From assembly GCF_936943645.1 (NCBI RefSeq), contig NZ_CAKZJO010000053.1, positions 62,001 to 126,000 on the forward strand: 64,000 nucleotides of DNA, read 5' to 3'. Each line of letters begins with the position of its first letter. Within the stretch, counting starts at the first letter, position 1. The position numbers and the translations under genes were made by a program. The notes beneath the pieces are model-generated. The model was not told the DNA's origin. It did no database searches and saw only the letters and a program-made list of their open reading frames with translations. Shown here one piece after another: positions 51,597-59,593 of this stretch. This stretch comes from an uncultured Bradyrhizobium sp. (GTDB lineage Bacteria > Pseudomonadota > Alphaproteobacteria > Rhizobiales > Xanthobacteraceae).

Positions 51597-51619
51597 CACG
51601 CCTCCATACTGTCCTTTGG
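51597..51619. promoter_or_regulatory. 23-bp element upstream of the single-domain regulator, copy 1
   Basis: It matches the element at 52428-52450 in 19 of 23 positions, same orientation. The core on the plus strand is CTGTCCTTTGG. It lies 133-155 bp upstream of the gene start at 51464. Confidence 0.5.
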
Positions 51620-51660
51620 GGCAGTCACATCGTGAGAACCGGCTTGCGATGACAAGATTG

Positions 51661-52290
51661 CTAATGCTCGTTCGCACCGATCATTCCGAGCCGCTCCGCG
51701 ATCGAAACGAGCTCTGCAAGTGAATGAACCTGCATCTTCTCCATGACCTGGTGGCGATGTGCCTTCACGGTACGCTCGGTGGTCCCGAGCTCATGCGCAA
51801 TCTGCTTGTTGATCCGGCCGCGCACGATGAGGTTGAACACCTGCCGCTCGCGTTGCGTGAGGGTAGCCAGATGAGCGCGAAACGTCTCCAGCCTGCTGCG
51901 CTGGGCGCGCGCAGCCCGCTGACCTGCCAGAGCCCGCTCGATGGCATCGATCAACTGCTCGGAGGATATCGGCTTGGTCAGGAAGTCTTCCGCTCCCGCC
52001 TTGATCGCCCGCACGGTGGTCGGCGTGTCTGCGTGCCCGGTCAGGAAGATGATCGGCAGGGTCGATCCGGACGCGATCAATCGAGCTTGCAAATCCGGAC
52101 CGCTCAATCCCGGGATCCGCACGTCGAGCAGAATGCATCCCGCCTGCTCGTCATCCAGCGCGGATTCCAGCAACTCCAGGGCGGACGCATAGGTCGCGAC
52201 CTCATAGCCCGCGAGCTTCAACCGCCGCTCGATCGCCGTCCGAAAGGACTCGTCGTCGTCGACCACGTGAACGAGACCCGGCACCTTCAA
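51661..52290 (-). CDS. FixJ-family response regulator
   Basis: A 209-residue NarL/FixJ-type regulator: receiver with DDD at 11-13, phospho-accepting Asp56 in ILLDVRIPGLSG, and Lys in FLTKPISSEQL; then a LuxR-type helix-turn-helix (LTQRERQVFNLIVRGRINKQIAHELGTTERTVKAHRHQVMEKM). It is next to a divergent fixK-like gene, an arrangement like fixLJ-fixK, but no kinase is adjacent. The orphan kinase at 35.2-37.0 kb is the obvious candidate partner. Confidence 0.9.
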   Translation of the reverse strand: MKVPGLVHVVDDDESFRTAIERRLKLAGYEVATYASALELLESALDDEQAGCILLDVRIPGLSGPDLQARLIASGSTLPIIFLTGHADTPTTVRAIKAGAEDFLTKPISSEQLIDAIERALAGQRAARAQRSRLETFRAHLATLTQRERQVFNLIVRGRINKQIAHELGTTERTVKAHRHQVMEKMQVHSLAELVSIAERLGMIGANEH

Positions 52291-52591
52291 CCTCTCGCCC
52301 GGTTCCGGCGAGGGCCATCGACACCCCCGCTCTCCAAAAGTCCGTCTTCAACAGTCTGTGGACCGAAATATCGGCTCGCAATGAGCCAAAATCCCCGCAG
52401 TGGCGGCGACTTCTCATTCCACGCACTCAAGCCTCCGAACTGTCCCTTGGTACAATGAACCTCGGGACAATGGATTGAAATACCGCCTTGGTCGAAGATC
52501 AACCTCGGCGGGAGCGGGACAGCGCGGCGCATTCCCGGCTGGAGATATTTCGTCCGACGAACCAATTCGGCGATGAGCTGAGGGTTTTGCC
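52291..52591. other. Intergenic region between the FixJ-like and FixK-like genes
   Basis: No gene seen. It contains the second copy of the 23-bp element (52428-52450) and, 13 bp on, GGGACA (52464-52469), which forms a TGTCCC...GGGACA inverted pair with the element (52441-52446). It must hold the promoters of both divergent genes. Confidence 0.55.
52428..52450. promoter_or_regulatory. 23-bp element upstream of the FixJ-like regulator, copy 2
   Basis: Core CTGTCCCTTGG on the plus strand; 19 of 23 positions match copy 1 at 51597-51619. It lies 138-160 bp upstream of the gene start at 52290, almost the same distance as copy 1 from its gene. Confidence 0.52.
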
Positions 52592-53275
52592 ATGTTTGTT
52601 CGCATCACCACCGATTCCGCGCTGCGCCCCAATTCCCTCCGTGACCTCGGCATGACCAGCGATTCAAAAGCGCTCGTCAGTTTAAGCGAATTTTCTTACA
52701 GAAAAGGAACGGAGATATATGGCGAGAAGGAGCCTGCCGAATACGTCTATCAGGTCAAGGCGGGCGCCGTCCGAAGTTACAAGCTGCTGTCGGACGGCCG
52801 CAGGCAGATCGGCGCATTCCACCTCAGCGGGGACATTTTCGGCCTCGAGAACGGCAACGAGCACCGATTTACGACGGAAGCGGTCGTCGATACCACGGTG
52901 CGCCTGATCAAGCGGCAAAGCCTCGAAACGGTAGCCGAAAGCGATGCGACGGTCGCCAAAAACCTGCTCAGCATGACCACGACCAATCTCCAGCATGCTG
53001 AAGACCACATGCTGCTGCTCGGCCGCAAGACCTCCCTGGAGCGGGTCGCGGCGTTCCTGCTCGAAATGGACAAGCGGCTGACGGCGGCGGGCGTCATGGC
53101 GCTCCCGATGTCGCGGCGCGATATCGCCGACTATCTTGGCCTGACACTGGAGACCGTCTCGCGCGCCCTGTCGCGCCTGCACGAGCTCGGCGTCCTCGGC
53201 TTCATTGGCAACACCCAGCGCCAGATCGTGTTGCTCGACCGGAGCCAACTCGCCAGCCTCGATCTTCAATCCTAG
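52592..53275 (+). CDS. FixK-like Crp/Fnr transcription regulator
   Basis: A 227-residue regulator. N-terminal effector-type beta-roll (SLSEFSYRKGTEIYGEKEPAEYVYQVKAGAVRSYKLLSDGRRQIGAFHLSGDIFGLE), dimer helix, and a helix-turn-helix with the E-SR motif (LGLTLETVSRALSRLHELG) that reads TTGAT-N4-ATCAA boxes. It lacks the FNR cysteine cluster, as FixK does. No cysteine is seen in the recognition region, so the redox control known for B. japonicum FixK2 Cys183 is probably absent. It is the likely reader of the boxes at 35064, 38872, 45291, 47816 and 53867. Confidence 0.9.
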   Translation: MFVRITTDSALRPNSLRDLGMTSDSKALVSLSEFSYRKGTEIYGEKEPAEYVYQVKAGAVRSYKLLSDGRRQIGAFHLSGDIFGLENGNEHRFTTEAVVDTTVRLIKRQSLETVAESDATVAKNLLSMTTTNLQHAEDHMLLLGRKTSLERVAAFLLEMDKRLTAAGVMALPMSRRDIADYLGLTLETVSRALSRLHELGVLGFIGNTQRQIVLLDRSQLASLDLQS

Positions 53276-53305
53276 ACGGAACGCCGATCGCGATTGACCA
53301 CCGAT

Positions 53306-53322
53306 CGGGGGCTCTGCCCCCG
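53306..53322. terminator. Hairpin between convergent fixK-like and channel genes
   Basis: A perfect 7-bp stem CGGGGGC / GCCCCCG with a TCT loop, 31 bp after the fixK-like stop. No clear T-run on either side. Confidence 0.65.
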
Positions 53323-53330
53323 CAGCCTCT

Positions 53331-53786
53331 TCATATCTGGCGCGAACCTGGACCGGGAGCTTCGGTCAGTCCGAGATGCTCGAGCGTCTTGCGCAGCACC
53401 TCGAAAAGAATGGCGGCGGACCAGCCGAACAGCAGGACGCCATTCATGGCGGTCAATGGGCCGATCAGCCGCCATTCGCCGACCGGCGTGATGTCGCCGT
53501 AGCCGAGCGTGGTGTAGTTGACGAAAGCGAAGTAAAGCAAGTCACTGCCGGCAGCCGCCGCCTGGACGATTTCGTAGGTCGCGGCCCAGGTCAGGATTTC
53601 CAGCATGTGCGCAAGCTTCAACACCACGGCAGTTGCGATCATGACGCCCATCAAGTGCAGCCTCGGTCGCCTGGTATGACGCAGGCCCGCGCTGCGCGCG
53701 ATCCCGACGGCAACGACCGTCACGAGCGCGTGCAGCCCGATATTGATCACGCTCACCAGCGTGCCGACGAGAAACTGCAGCATCAT
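53331..53786 (-). CDS. Two-helix potassium-channel-like protein
   Basis: A 151-residue membrane protein. Helices around 5-30 (LVGTLVSVINIGLHALVTVVAVGIA) and 45-65, a pore loop with the K+ selectivity filter TTLGYGD in FAFVNYTTLGYGDITPVG, and a last helix (LTAMNGVLLFGWSAAILFEVL). It fits the ion-channel-2 family. Start at ATG 53786 (MMLQ). A perfect FNR-type box lies 88 bp upstream. Confidence 0.87.
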   Translation of the reverse strand: MMLQFLVGTLVSVINIGLHALVTVVAVGIARSAGLRHTRRPRLHLMGVMIATAVVLKLAHMLEILTWAATYEIVQAAAAGSDLLYFAFVNYTTLGYGDITPVGEWRLIGPLTAMNGVLLFGWSAAILFEVLRKTLEHLGLTEAPGPGSRQI

Positions 53787-53866
53787 GCTAACCACCCAGA
53801 CGTCATGTTGCCCCCGGCTGCCTTGCTCCGCACGCCACACCCGGGGCCAAGCGACCACTGCAACGA

Positions 53867-53880
53867 TTGATCCAGATCAA
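53867..53880. promoter_or_regulatory. FNR/FixK-type box upstream of the channel gene
   Basis: TTGATCCAGATCAA, a perfect TTGAT-N4-ATCAA dyad centred 88 bp before the channel ATG and 66 bp past the stop of the Bug-type gene. Confidence 0.78.
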
Positions 53881-53946
53881 TGGAGCTCAACGAGCGCGAT
53901 GTCTCGCCAAGGAGCCGCTCGCAACTCGCACGTGACCGGCGCGACC

Positions 53947-54942
53947 TCAGTCGCGCTTGAGCCCGATCGACTTGACGATGGGGGTAAGGCGGGCCAGTTC
54001 GTCCTCGACCAGGCGCTGAAATTTGTCGGGGCCCGAATCGAGATCCGGCTCCAGACCTTGCGAACGATAGCCTTCCTGCAAATGAGGATCGTCCATCGCC
54101 GTGCGCGTCGCCGCGGCGACCCGCTCCACGATCGTATCCGGGGTCGCTCTCGGAGCGAACAAGCCAAACCAGCCGGCATATCTGAGGCCCGGCATCCCTT
54201 CCTCGATCACCGTCGGAATCTCCGGCGCGCCGCTCAACCGCCTGTCGCTCGTCACCGCGATCAGCCGCAGCTTGCCCGCAGAATGCAGTTGCAGGAGCTG
54301 GCTCGACACCACGGCGATCACCGAAGAAATCTGTCCACTCACCAGGTCGTTGGTCGCGGGCCCCATGCCTCGATAGGGAACGTGGACGAAATCCGCCGCA
54401 AGGCCGGATTGCTGCCTGAACATCTCTCCGATGAGATGATTGCCGGTGCCGACGCCCGGAGTGCCGTAGGACAACTTGCCCGGATTGGCCCTGGCGAAAG
54501 CTATCAGCTGCTTCAGGTCCTTGACCGGCAAGGACGGATGAACCGCGAATGCCAGCGTGCTGGTGATCAGCCGGTAGATGGCGCGGAAGTCACGAACCCC
54601 GTCATAGGCCGGCTGCGCCGAGGACAACGGGATCATCACCTGCGTGCTGCCATTCCCGAGCAGAAGCGAATAGCCGTCGGGCGCACTCTGCGCCACCGCG
54701 GCGGAGCCGATCGCGCCTCCCGCGCCGCCGATGTTCTCGACGTAGATCGGCCCCAGCAGCGGGGCGACCCTGTCGGCCCAGGGACGGCCAATCTGATCGC
54801 CTGCGGCGCCGGCCGTATAGGGAATAACCAGCCGGATGGCCCGGACAGGGTAATCGTCGGCGACTGCGCCACCGGGCCAGGCGGCGAGCGCCGCTATCCG
54901 GGCCGCCTTATCAAGCAGTTCTCGTCGCGAGATGAGCGTCAT
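53947..54942 (-). CDS. Bug/TctC-type tripartite tricarboxylate solute-binding protein
   Basis: A 331-residue periplasmic binding protein. Tat-like signal (MTLISRRELLDKAARIAAL), then the Bug family pattern: YPVRAIRLVIPYTAGAAGDQIGR, VENIGGAGGAIGSAAVAQSAPDGYSLL, HPSLPVKDLKQLIAFARANPGKLSYGTPGVGTGNHL and VPYRGMGPATNDLVSGQI. No TctA/TctB membrane genes are adjacent, so it is an orphan binder or sensor. Ligand unknown, usually a carboxylate. ATG at 54942 chosen for the signal. Confidence 0.88.
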   Translation of the reverse strand: MTLISRRELLDKAARIAALAAWPGGAVADDYPVRAIRLVIPYTAGAAGDQIGRPWADRVAPLLGPIYVENIGGAGGAIGSAAVAQSAPDGYSLLLGNGSTQVMIPLSSAQPAYDGVRDFRAIYRLITSTLAFAVHPSLPVKDLKQLIAFARANPGKLSYGTPGVGTGNHLIGEMFRQQSGLAADFVHVPYRGMGPATNDLVSGQISSVIAVVSSQLLQLHSAGKLRLIAVTSDRRLSGAPEIPTVIEEGMPGLRYAGWFGLFAPRATPDTIVERVAAATRTAMDDPHLQEGYRSQGLEPDLDSGPDKFQRLVEDELARLTPIVKSIGLKRD

Positions 54943-55152
54943 TGGCTGCGAATTCGGGACCGTGGTGAGCGTGCTACACGAATGAGGAGGCCAGGCGGCT
55001 CCGGGACTTAAAGATTTGGTAACGATACCAACGCGATTGATCACATTAATGCAAATCGCACGCCGCCGGTGTCTAGCCCGAAACCACCCTGCTATAAAGC
55101 GCAGCTACGGCTCAATCGATCTTCGCGAATTGTCCGGTTTCCCTGATTGCGC

Positions 55153-56289
55153 ATGAACAAGCCCAGCAACACGTTCGACATCGGCATCGAGCCATCGTTC
55201 GACTTTCTGTCTCCGGAATATGCCGAGCTGTTTGACCGCTCGGCAGCCACCGCGTTTCAGCATCCGATCTGGCTGCACAGCCTCTATGCCCGGCTCGCCG
55301 CGAATGCCGGCGCAACGCCTCTCGTCGTCGTGGTCCGACACCACGCGACCGGGGTCCTCGCGATGGTGCTGCCCCTGCTCCGGATCCGACGCGGCCCGAT
55401 CCGAACGGTCGAGTTCGCCGACCTGCGCGTCTCCGATTATCTGGCACCGGTTTGCAGCCCGGAGGTGTTTTCGCAACTGCTCGACGACGCGGCGGCATGT
55501 GCGCAGATTCAGCGCCTTGTTCGCCCTTTCGATCTGTTGCGCATGACCAAGCTGCCCGATGCGCGGCTGCCGATCGAAAACCTCCTGGCGGCATCCCGTC
55601 GCGTCTCGATGGACACCAATGCCTACGCGACGGTGCTCGTGGCGCCATTCGAGCAATGGCGGGCCAGCGCGATCGACCGCTCCTATCAGAAGGAGCTCGC
55701 AAAGAAATATCGCCAGCTCCAGAAGAAGGGCGAGTTGAGCTTTTCATGCTGCAGCGACAGCACCTCTGTGCTCGAAGCGCTGGAAGTGATGAAGAAGTTT
55801 CGCGGTCCGCGCTTTCAGGCGCAGGGCGACGGCGACCTGCTTCAGCGTCCGGAATATTTCGGCTTCTATTCCGACGTGGCGCTCCGTGGTCTCGGCAGCT
55901 TCGTGCGCCTCTACGCCATGAAGATGGACGGCGAAGTGATCGCCGCCGTGCTCGGACTGTGCCATCGGGGCAGCTTCCTCATCATCATGAGCGCCTTCGA
56001 CATTACCGGCTACAAGAGCCAGTCCCTGGGCGCGCTGATGTTCGAGCAGGTGGCGCGCGATTGCATCGAGCGCGGAGACCAGATGCTCGACTTCACCATC
56101 GGTGACGAGCCCTACAAGAAACTGTTCGGCGGGCAGCCTTCGCCGATGTGGGCGGTCACGCAGGTCGGCAGCACCGCCGGCACCATCGCGCTGTTTGCGC
56201 TGAAGCAGGCGCCGTGGCTGAAGCTGGCGGCCAAACGGCTATCGGATTTGCGGCTCCTGCCCGCCCGCACCCCCACGCCCACGCGCTGA
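55153..56289 (+). CDS. CelD/BcsL-like GNAT acetyltransferase
   Basis: A 378-residue cytoplasmic protein of the Acetyltransf_6 type seen in exopolysaccharide and cellulose clusters. N-terminal half AFQHPIWLHSLYARLAANAGATPLVVVV, C-terminal GNAT domain with FVRLYAMKMDGEVIAAVLGLCHRGSFLIIMSAFD, GALMFEQVARDCIERGDQMLDFTIGDEPYKKLFG. It probably acetylates or aminoacylates a sugar precursor. A TTG two codons upstream is possible; ATG is preferred. It starts the surface-polysaccharide block. Confidence 0.82.
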   Translation: MNKPSNTFDIGIEPSFDFLSPEYAELFDRSAATAFQHPIWLHSLYARLAANAGATPLVVVVRHHATGVLAMVLPLLRIRRGPIRTVEFADLRVSDYLAPVCSPEVFSQLLDDAAACAQIQRLVRPFDLLRMTKLPDARLPIENLLAASRRVSMDTNAYATVLVAPFEQWRASAIDRSYQKELAKKYRQLQKKGELSFSCCSDSTSVLEALEVMKKFRGPRFQAQGDGDLLQRPEYFGFYSDVALRGLGSFVRLYAMKMDGEVIAAVLGLCHRGSFLIIMSAFDITGYKSQSLGALMFEQVARDCIERGDQMLDFTIGDEPYKKLFGGQPSPMWAVTQVGSTAGTIALFALKQAPWLKLAAKRLSDLRLLPARTPTPTR

Positions 56290-56305
56290 TCCGCCGGCCG
56301 GCGGA
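56290..56305. terminator. Perfect 16-bp palindrome between convergent genes
   Basis: TCCGCCGGCCGGCGGA starts right after the stop of the GNAT gene and lies 12 bp before the stop of the oxidoreductase. A GC-rich terminator-like stem; no T-run. Confidence 0.5.
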
Positions 56306-56317
56306 GACGCGCACATC

Positions 56318-57541
56318 TCAGGCGCGCAGCGCGCCGCGGACGCGTCCAAGCCAGCCCGGATGCATCTGATCGACACGGTGCGCCAGGCTGCGCCGCAGAA
56401 AGTGCAGCCGACGCCGGACATCCCAGCCGATATCGTTGCGAGAGGTCAGGGCCTGGCGGAATCGCGCCATCTTCAGAGACTGCTGGTCCGCCGCGATCTT
56501 GTCGCGATCGGAATAGAACTGCGAGATCTTGTCCAGGCCCATCCCGGGCGACGCGAGCCATTTCGGCGCATATTCGGTGCACAGACGATCGACGTCCACC
56601 AGCAGGCGCGCGACGCCCGTTCCGGCGGCGGGACAATTGGTCTGGAAGGCATCACCGATGAGCACGATGCCCGGCTGGAGATGTCCCTCGACGACGGTCA
56701 GATCCATCACCCAGTTCTGGACCTTTTCGATGACGCGGAAATCGCCGAGATAGGTCCGCAGTCCCGGCAGCAGACGCAAGAGCGTCGCTTCCGGCTCGCG
56801 ACGCAGCTCGCGCATGATCGGATCGGTCGGGTCGCGGAACATGAAGAGATTGGCGCGCATGCCGGCGCGGACGGGGAACAGGCTGAGATAGTCGATGCCA
56901 TCGGCCGTGCGCTCGCCATAGCAGGTCAACGCCTCGAAATCGAACGGGCGACCGTCTTGGCGGCCAATCGTGAAACCGAACGACACCGAATGGCGCTCGG
57001 CCAAGATCCGCCGCTTGATACCGAGTTTATAGCCGAGAGCCGTCGCCATGCCGGTCGCGAGCACGACGAGGCGCGCGCTCACGCGCCGCCCCGAGGCCAG
57101 CGCGAGATGCTGGACGTCGTCGCTGCTGCTGATCGCGGTGACCTCGTCGACGATCGGGCTAGAGGAAGCAGGTATCTGGCTGCGCGCCATCGCGACGAGA
57201 TCGGCATAGGAAAACCCATAGGCCTGACCGACGCTGACATCGACCACCTTGCCTTCCCGGATGTTGAGCACCTGATCATACCGACAAGCGGCATTCTCGA
57301 GCGCGTTGAAGAAGCCCAACTTGCGCAACAAATCCAGTTGATGGCCGCCGATCTTTTCGACCCGGAATTCGTCGGGCTGAACCGCGCGCTTCTCGATCAG
57401 GGCGACGCTATGCCCTGCCCGCGCCAGCACCGCAGCCGCAAGCGATCCTGCAAGGCCGCCGCCGACGATCGCGATGTCCGCAACAATACGCGAAGGTTCA
57501 GCTGCGGCGTTCGGTTCGGTCACGGTTCTATCCACCGTCAT
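56318..57541 (-). CDS. FAD-dependent oxidoreductase
   Basis: A 407-residue flavoprotein with the Rossmann FAD motif ADIAIVGGGLAGSLAAAVLARAGHSVALIEKR, a middle VSARLVVLATGMATALG segment and the second FAD motif GIVLIGDAFQTNCPAAGTGVARLLVDVDRL. It is in the group of PHBH-fold monooxygenases/halogenases and geranylgeranyl-type reductases; the substrate is not clear. The ATG at 57541 has GGGAG 8 bp upstream; a TTG seven codons earlier is rejected. It sits between polysaccharide genes on the opposite strand. Confidence 0.83.
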   Translation of the reverse strand: MTVDRTVTEPNAAAEPSRIVADIAIVGGGLAGSLAAAVLARAGHSVALIEKRAVQPDEFRVEKIGGHQLDLLRKLGFFNALENAACRYDQVLNIREGKVVDVSVGQAYGFSYADLVAMARSQIPASSSPIVDEVTAISSSDDVQHLALASGRRVSARLVVLATGMATALGYKLGIKRRILAERHSVSFGFTIGRQDGRPFDFEALTCYGERTADGIDYLSLFPVRAGMRANLFMFRDPTDPIMRELRREPEATLLRLLPGLRTYLGDFRVIEKVQNWVMDLTVVEGHLQPGIVLIGDAFQTNCPAAGTGVARLLVDVDRLCTEYAPKWLASPGMGLDKISQFYSDRDKIAADQQSLKMARFRQALTSRNDIGWDVRRRLHFLRRSLAHRVDQMHPGWLGRVRGALRA

Positions 57542-58008
57542 GATCTGGGCTCCCACGGTCAACTAAAGTCGCACGTGCAATTCTCCCGCCTGATCCCGCA
57601 TCGCGGGGTCGAGCGCGATGATTTCTCGATATCGAGGTTAACGAGCGGGAGAGCCGGCCCTCCCAGCGACGGCCGGCACGTCTCTTGCTGGGGAATCTCC
57701 GTCAATAGCGGCTTTTGACGGCGTGGCGGCCGATTCCGGCGAGCCGTCCCGCAGTCGAACCGCTGATCTCTCCTTTCCCGGCCGTCGTCGCCGCGCTGCG
57801 CGACCGGTCGGTCCGAACCGCGCCTTGCTCTATTTGGGACAATGGGGACGACGATGTTCCACAGTGAAGCAACCGGCATTACCGCGATGCCGTCGCCGCC
57901 GGCGGGATCCCGGACGACGCCCATTAACACTCGGGGTTTTTCGGCATGCTAGGTTGTCGTCCGTACCGGAACATGTCTCTTCGGGAGAGAGCAGCTCCTT
58001 AGATTTCC
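57542..58008. other. Gene-free divergent promoter region
   Basis: About 470 bp between divergent oxidoreductase and flippase genes. Small frames on both strands have no good start or composition. GGGACAATGG (57836-57845) recurs from the FixJ/FixK gap (52464-52473); no other motif recognised. Confidence 0.45.
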
Positions 58009-59355
58009 ATGATCGAATCCATCCTCCAGCTGTTGCGGCGTGACGTCACGCGCGGTGTTGTCGGGACCATCCTCCTCAAGGTTGGCAGCGGCGCGCTCGC
58101 GTTTGCGCTGTTCTCGCTGGCGGCGCGAACGATGTCGCCCGACGGCTTCGGCATCTTTGCGACCTGGCTTTCGGTTGCGCAGATCGCCGCCGTCATCGGA
58201 CTGGTCGGGCAGGAATCCTTGCTGGTGCGCTTCCTGAACGAATATCAGGTCGGCGAGCGGCCGGACCTCACCAAAGGCGTCCTGCTGTCGAGCTTCAAGA
58301 TCACTTCGGTCGCCATGCTGATCGTGATCGTCGGCATTGCCATCGCGGCGCACATGAGGGGCGACTGGTGGGTGCTGATCCTCGCGGTGTCGGCCTACAC
58401 GGCGGTGAACGCCGGCGTGATGCTCGGCAGTCAGGTCGCACGCTCGTTGGTCAGCATCCTCATGGGCGAGGGAAATCGCGAGTTCTTCTGGCGGGTCATC
58501 GTCGTCCTTTTCCTGCTCGCCATGCTGCTGACGCACCGCCAGCTCGATCCCGCCGAGTTGTTCGCGGTGATGACGATTGCCCTGTCCGTCAGCCTCGCGG
58601 CGCAGATCATCTCGATCGCACGCGTGCTACCCGATCTGCGCGGCACGGCAGCGCATTCCGAAACGTCGCGCTGGCGGTCGAGCGCCCTTCACTTCTGGCT
58701 CGCATCCATCCTCGAGGTCGCAAACCAGTATTTCGACGTGATCCTCGTCTACTGGATGCTCGATCCAGCGACGGCCGGCATCTACTTTGCCGCCTCGCGC
58801 CTCGCCAACATCTTCGCCATGGTATCGGCGGCATTGTACACATTCGGCGCGCGCCGGCTTCCCTCGCTGTATTTCAGCAAGAACCATCTGGAGTTCGAGC
58901 GAACGTTGCGGTTGATGGCGGAAGTGACCGCGCTTTGCGTGGCCGCCGGGCTCGCCACCGTCTGGGTCGGCGGCCCCTATCTCCTCAACCTGTTCGGACC
59001 TCATTTCACCGAGCAGCATTCGGTCTTGATCGTGCTCGCCATCGGAACGGCCATCCAGGCCGCTGGCGGCCCGTCCGCCGCGATCCTGCAACTGACCGGC
59101 CACGAACGGATCTATGTTCCCGTCGTCGCCGCCAACGTCGCGCTGCGGCTCGCTGGATTTCTCGTCCTCATTCCCTGGCTCGGCGTGCTCGGCGCGGCGA
59201 TTTCCGCCACGGTGTCGCTGGCGCTCGCAACCATTGCGCTGAACGTCCTCTGCCGCCGGCGGACAGGGGTGGATCCTTCGATCCTCGTGCTGCTGCGCTT
59301 CACGGCCTTGAAACGCGGCAATTATGCAGTCCGTAGCGCCGAGCCCGGTGAATAG
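58009..59355 (+). CDS. Wzx-type polysaccharide flippase
   Basis: A 448-residue membrane protein with about twelve to fourteen helices and the O-antigen flippase look: LLKVGSGALAFALFSLAARTMSPDGFGIFATWLSVAQIAAVIGLVGQE at the start, YFDVILVYWMLDPATAGIYFAASRLANIFAMVSAALYTF in the middle. It would move lipid-linked sugar units across the inner membrane. The glycosyltransferase that follows lies 238 bp on, with its own promoter likely in that gap. Confidence 0.88.
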   Translation: MIESILQLLRRDVTRGVVGTILLKVGSGALAFALFSLAARTMSPDGFGIFATWLSVAQIAAVIGLVGQESLLVRFLNEYQVGERPDLTKGVLLSSFKITSVAMLIVIVGIAIAAHMRGDWWVLILAVSAYTAVNAGVMLGSQVARSLVSILMGEGNREFFWRVIVVLFLLAMLLTHRQLDPAELFAVMTIALSVSLAAQIISIARVLPDLRGTAAHSETSRWRSSALHFWLASILEVANQYFDVILVYWMLDPATAGIYFAASRLANIFAMVSAALYTFGARRLPSLYFSKNHLEFERTLRLMAEVTALCVAAGLATVWVGGPYLLNLFGPHFTEQHSVLIVLAIGTAIQAAGGPSAAILQLTGHERIYVPVVAANVALRLAGFLVLIPWLGVLGAAISATVSLALATIALNVLCRRRTGVDPSILVLLRFTALKRGNYAVRSAEPGE

Positions 59356-59593
59356 ACCGCAATCGCGGCATCGCTCTGCAGCCCATCGCCATGCGTCTAA
59401 GCCGCGCAAGGCCGATTGGTTAACGCACGCCTTGCGCATCATGCGGGAACCAGCGAAATGACTGTGCGAGCAGCGTCGACAGCCGAGCCTTGCATTAACT
59501 CCGTTTGTTTCTAGCCGGTGTCCACATGATGCCTGCATGATAGGTACGGTGTTAAGAAGGTGAAGATTTCGTTTCTCTAGCGGGTCGGGATCC

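Noticed and set aside
55036..55049. TTGATCACATTAAT as a further FNR-type box
   Set aside because: The right arm has several mismatches to ATCAA, so it is likely chance.
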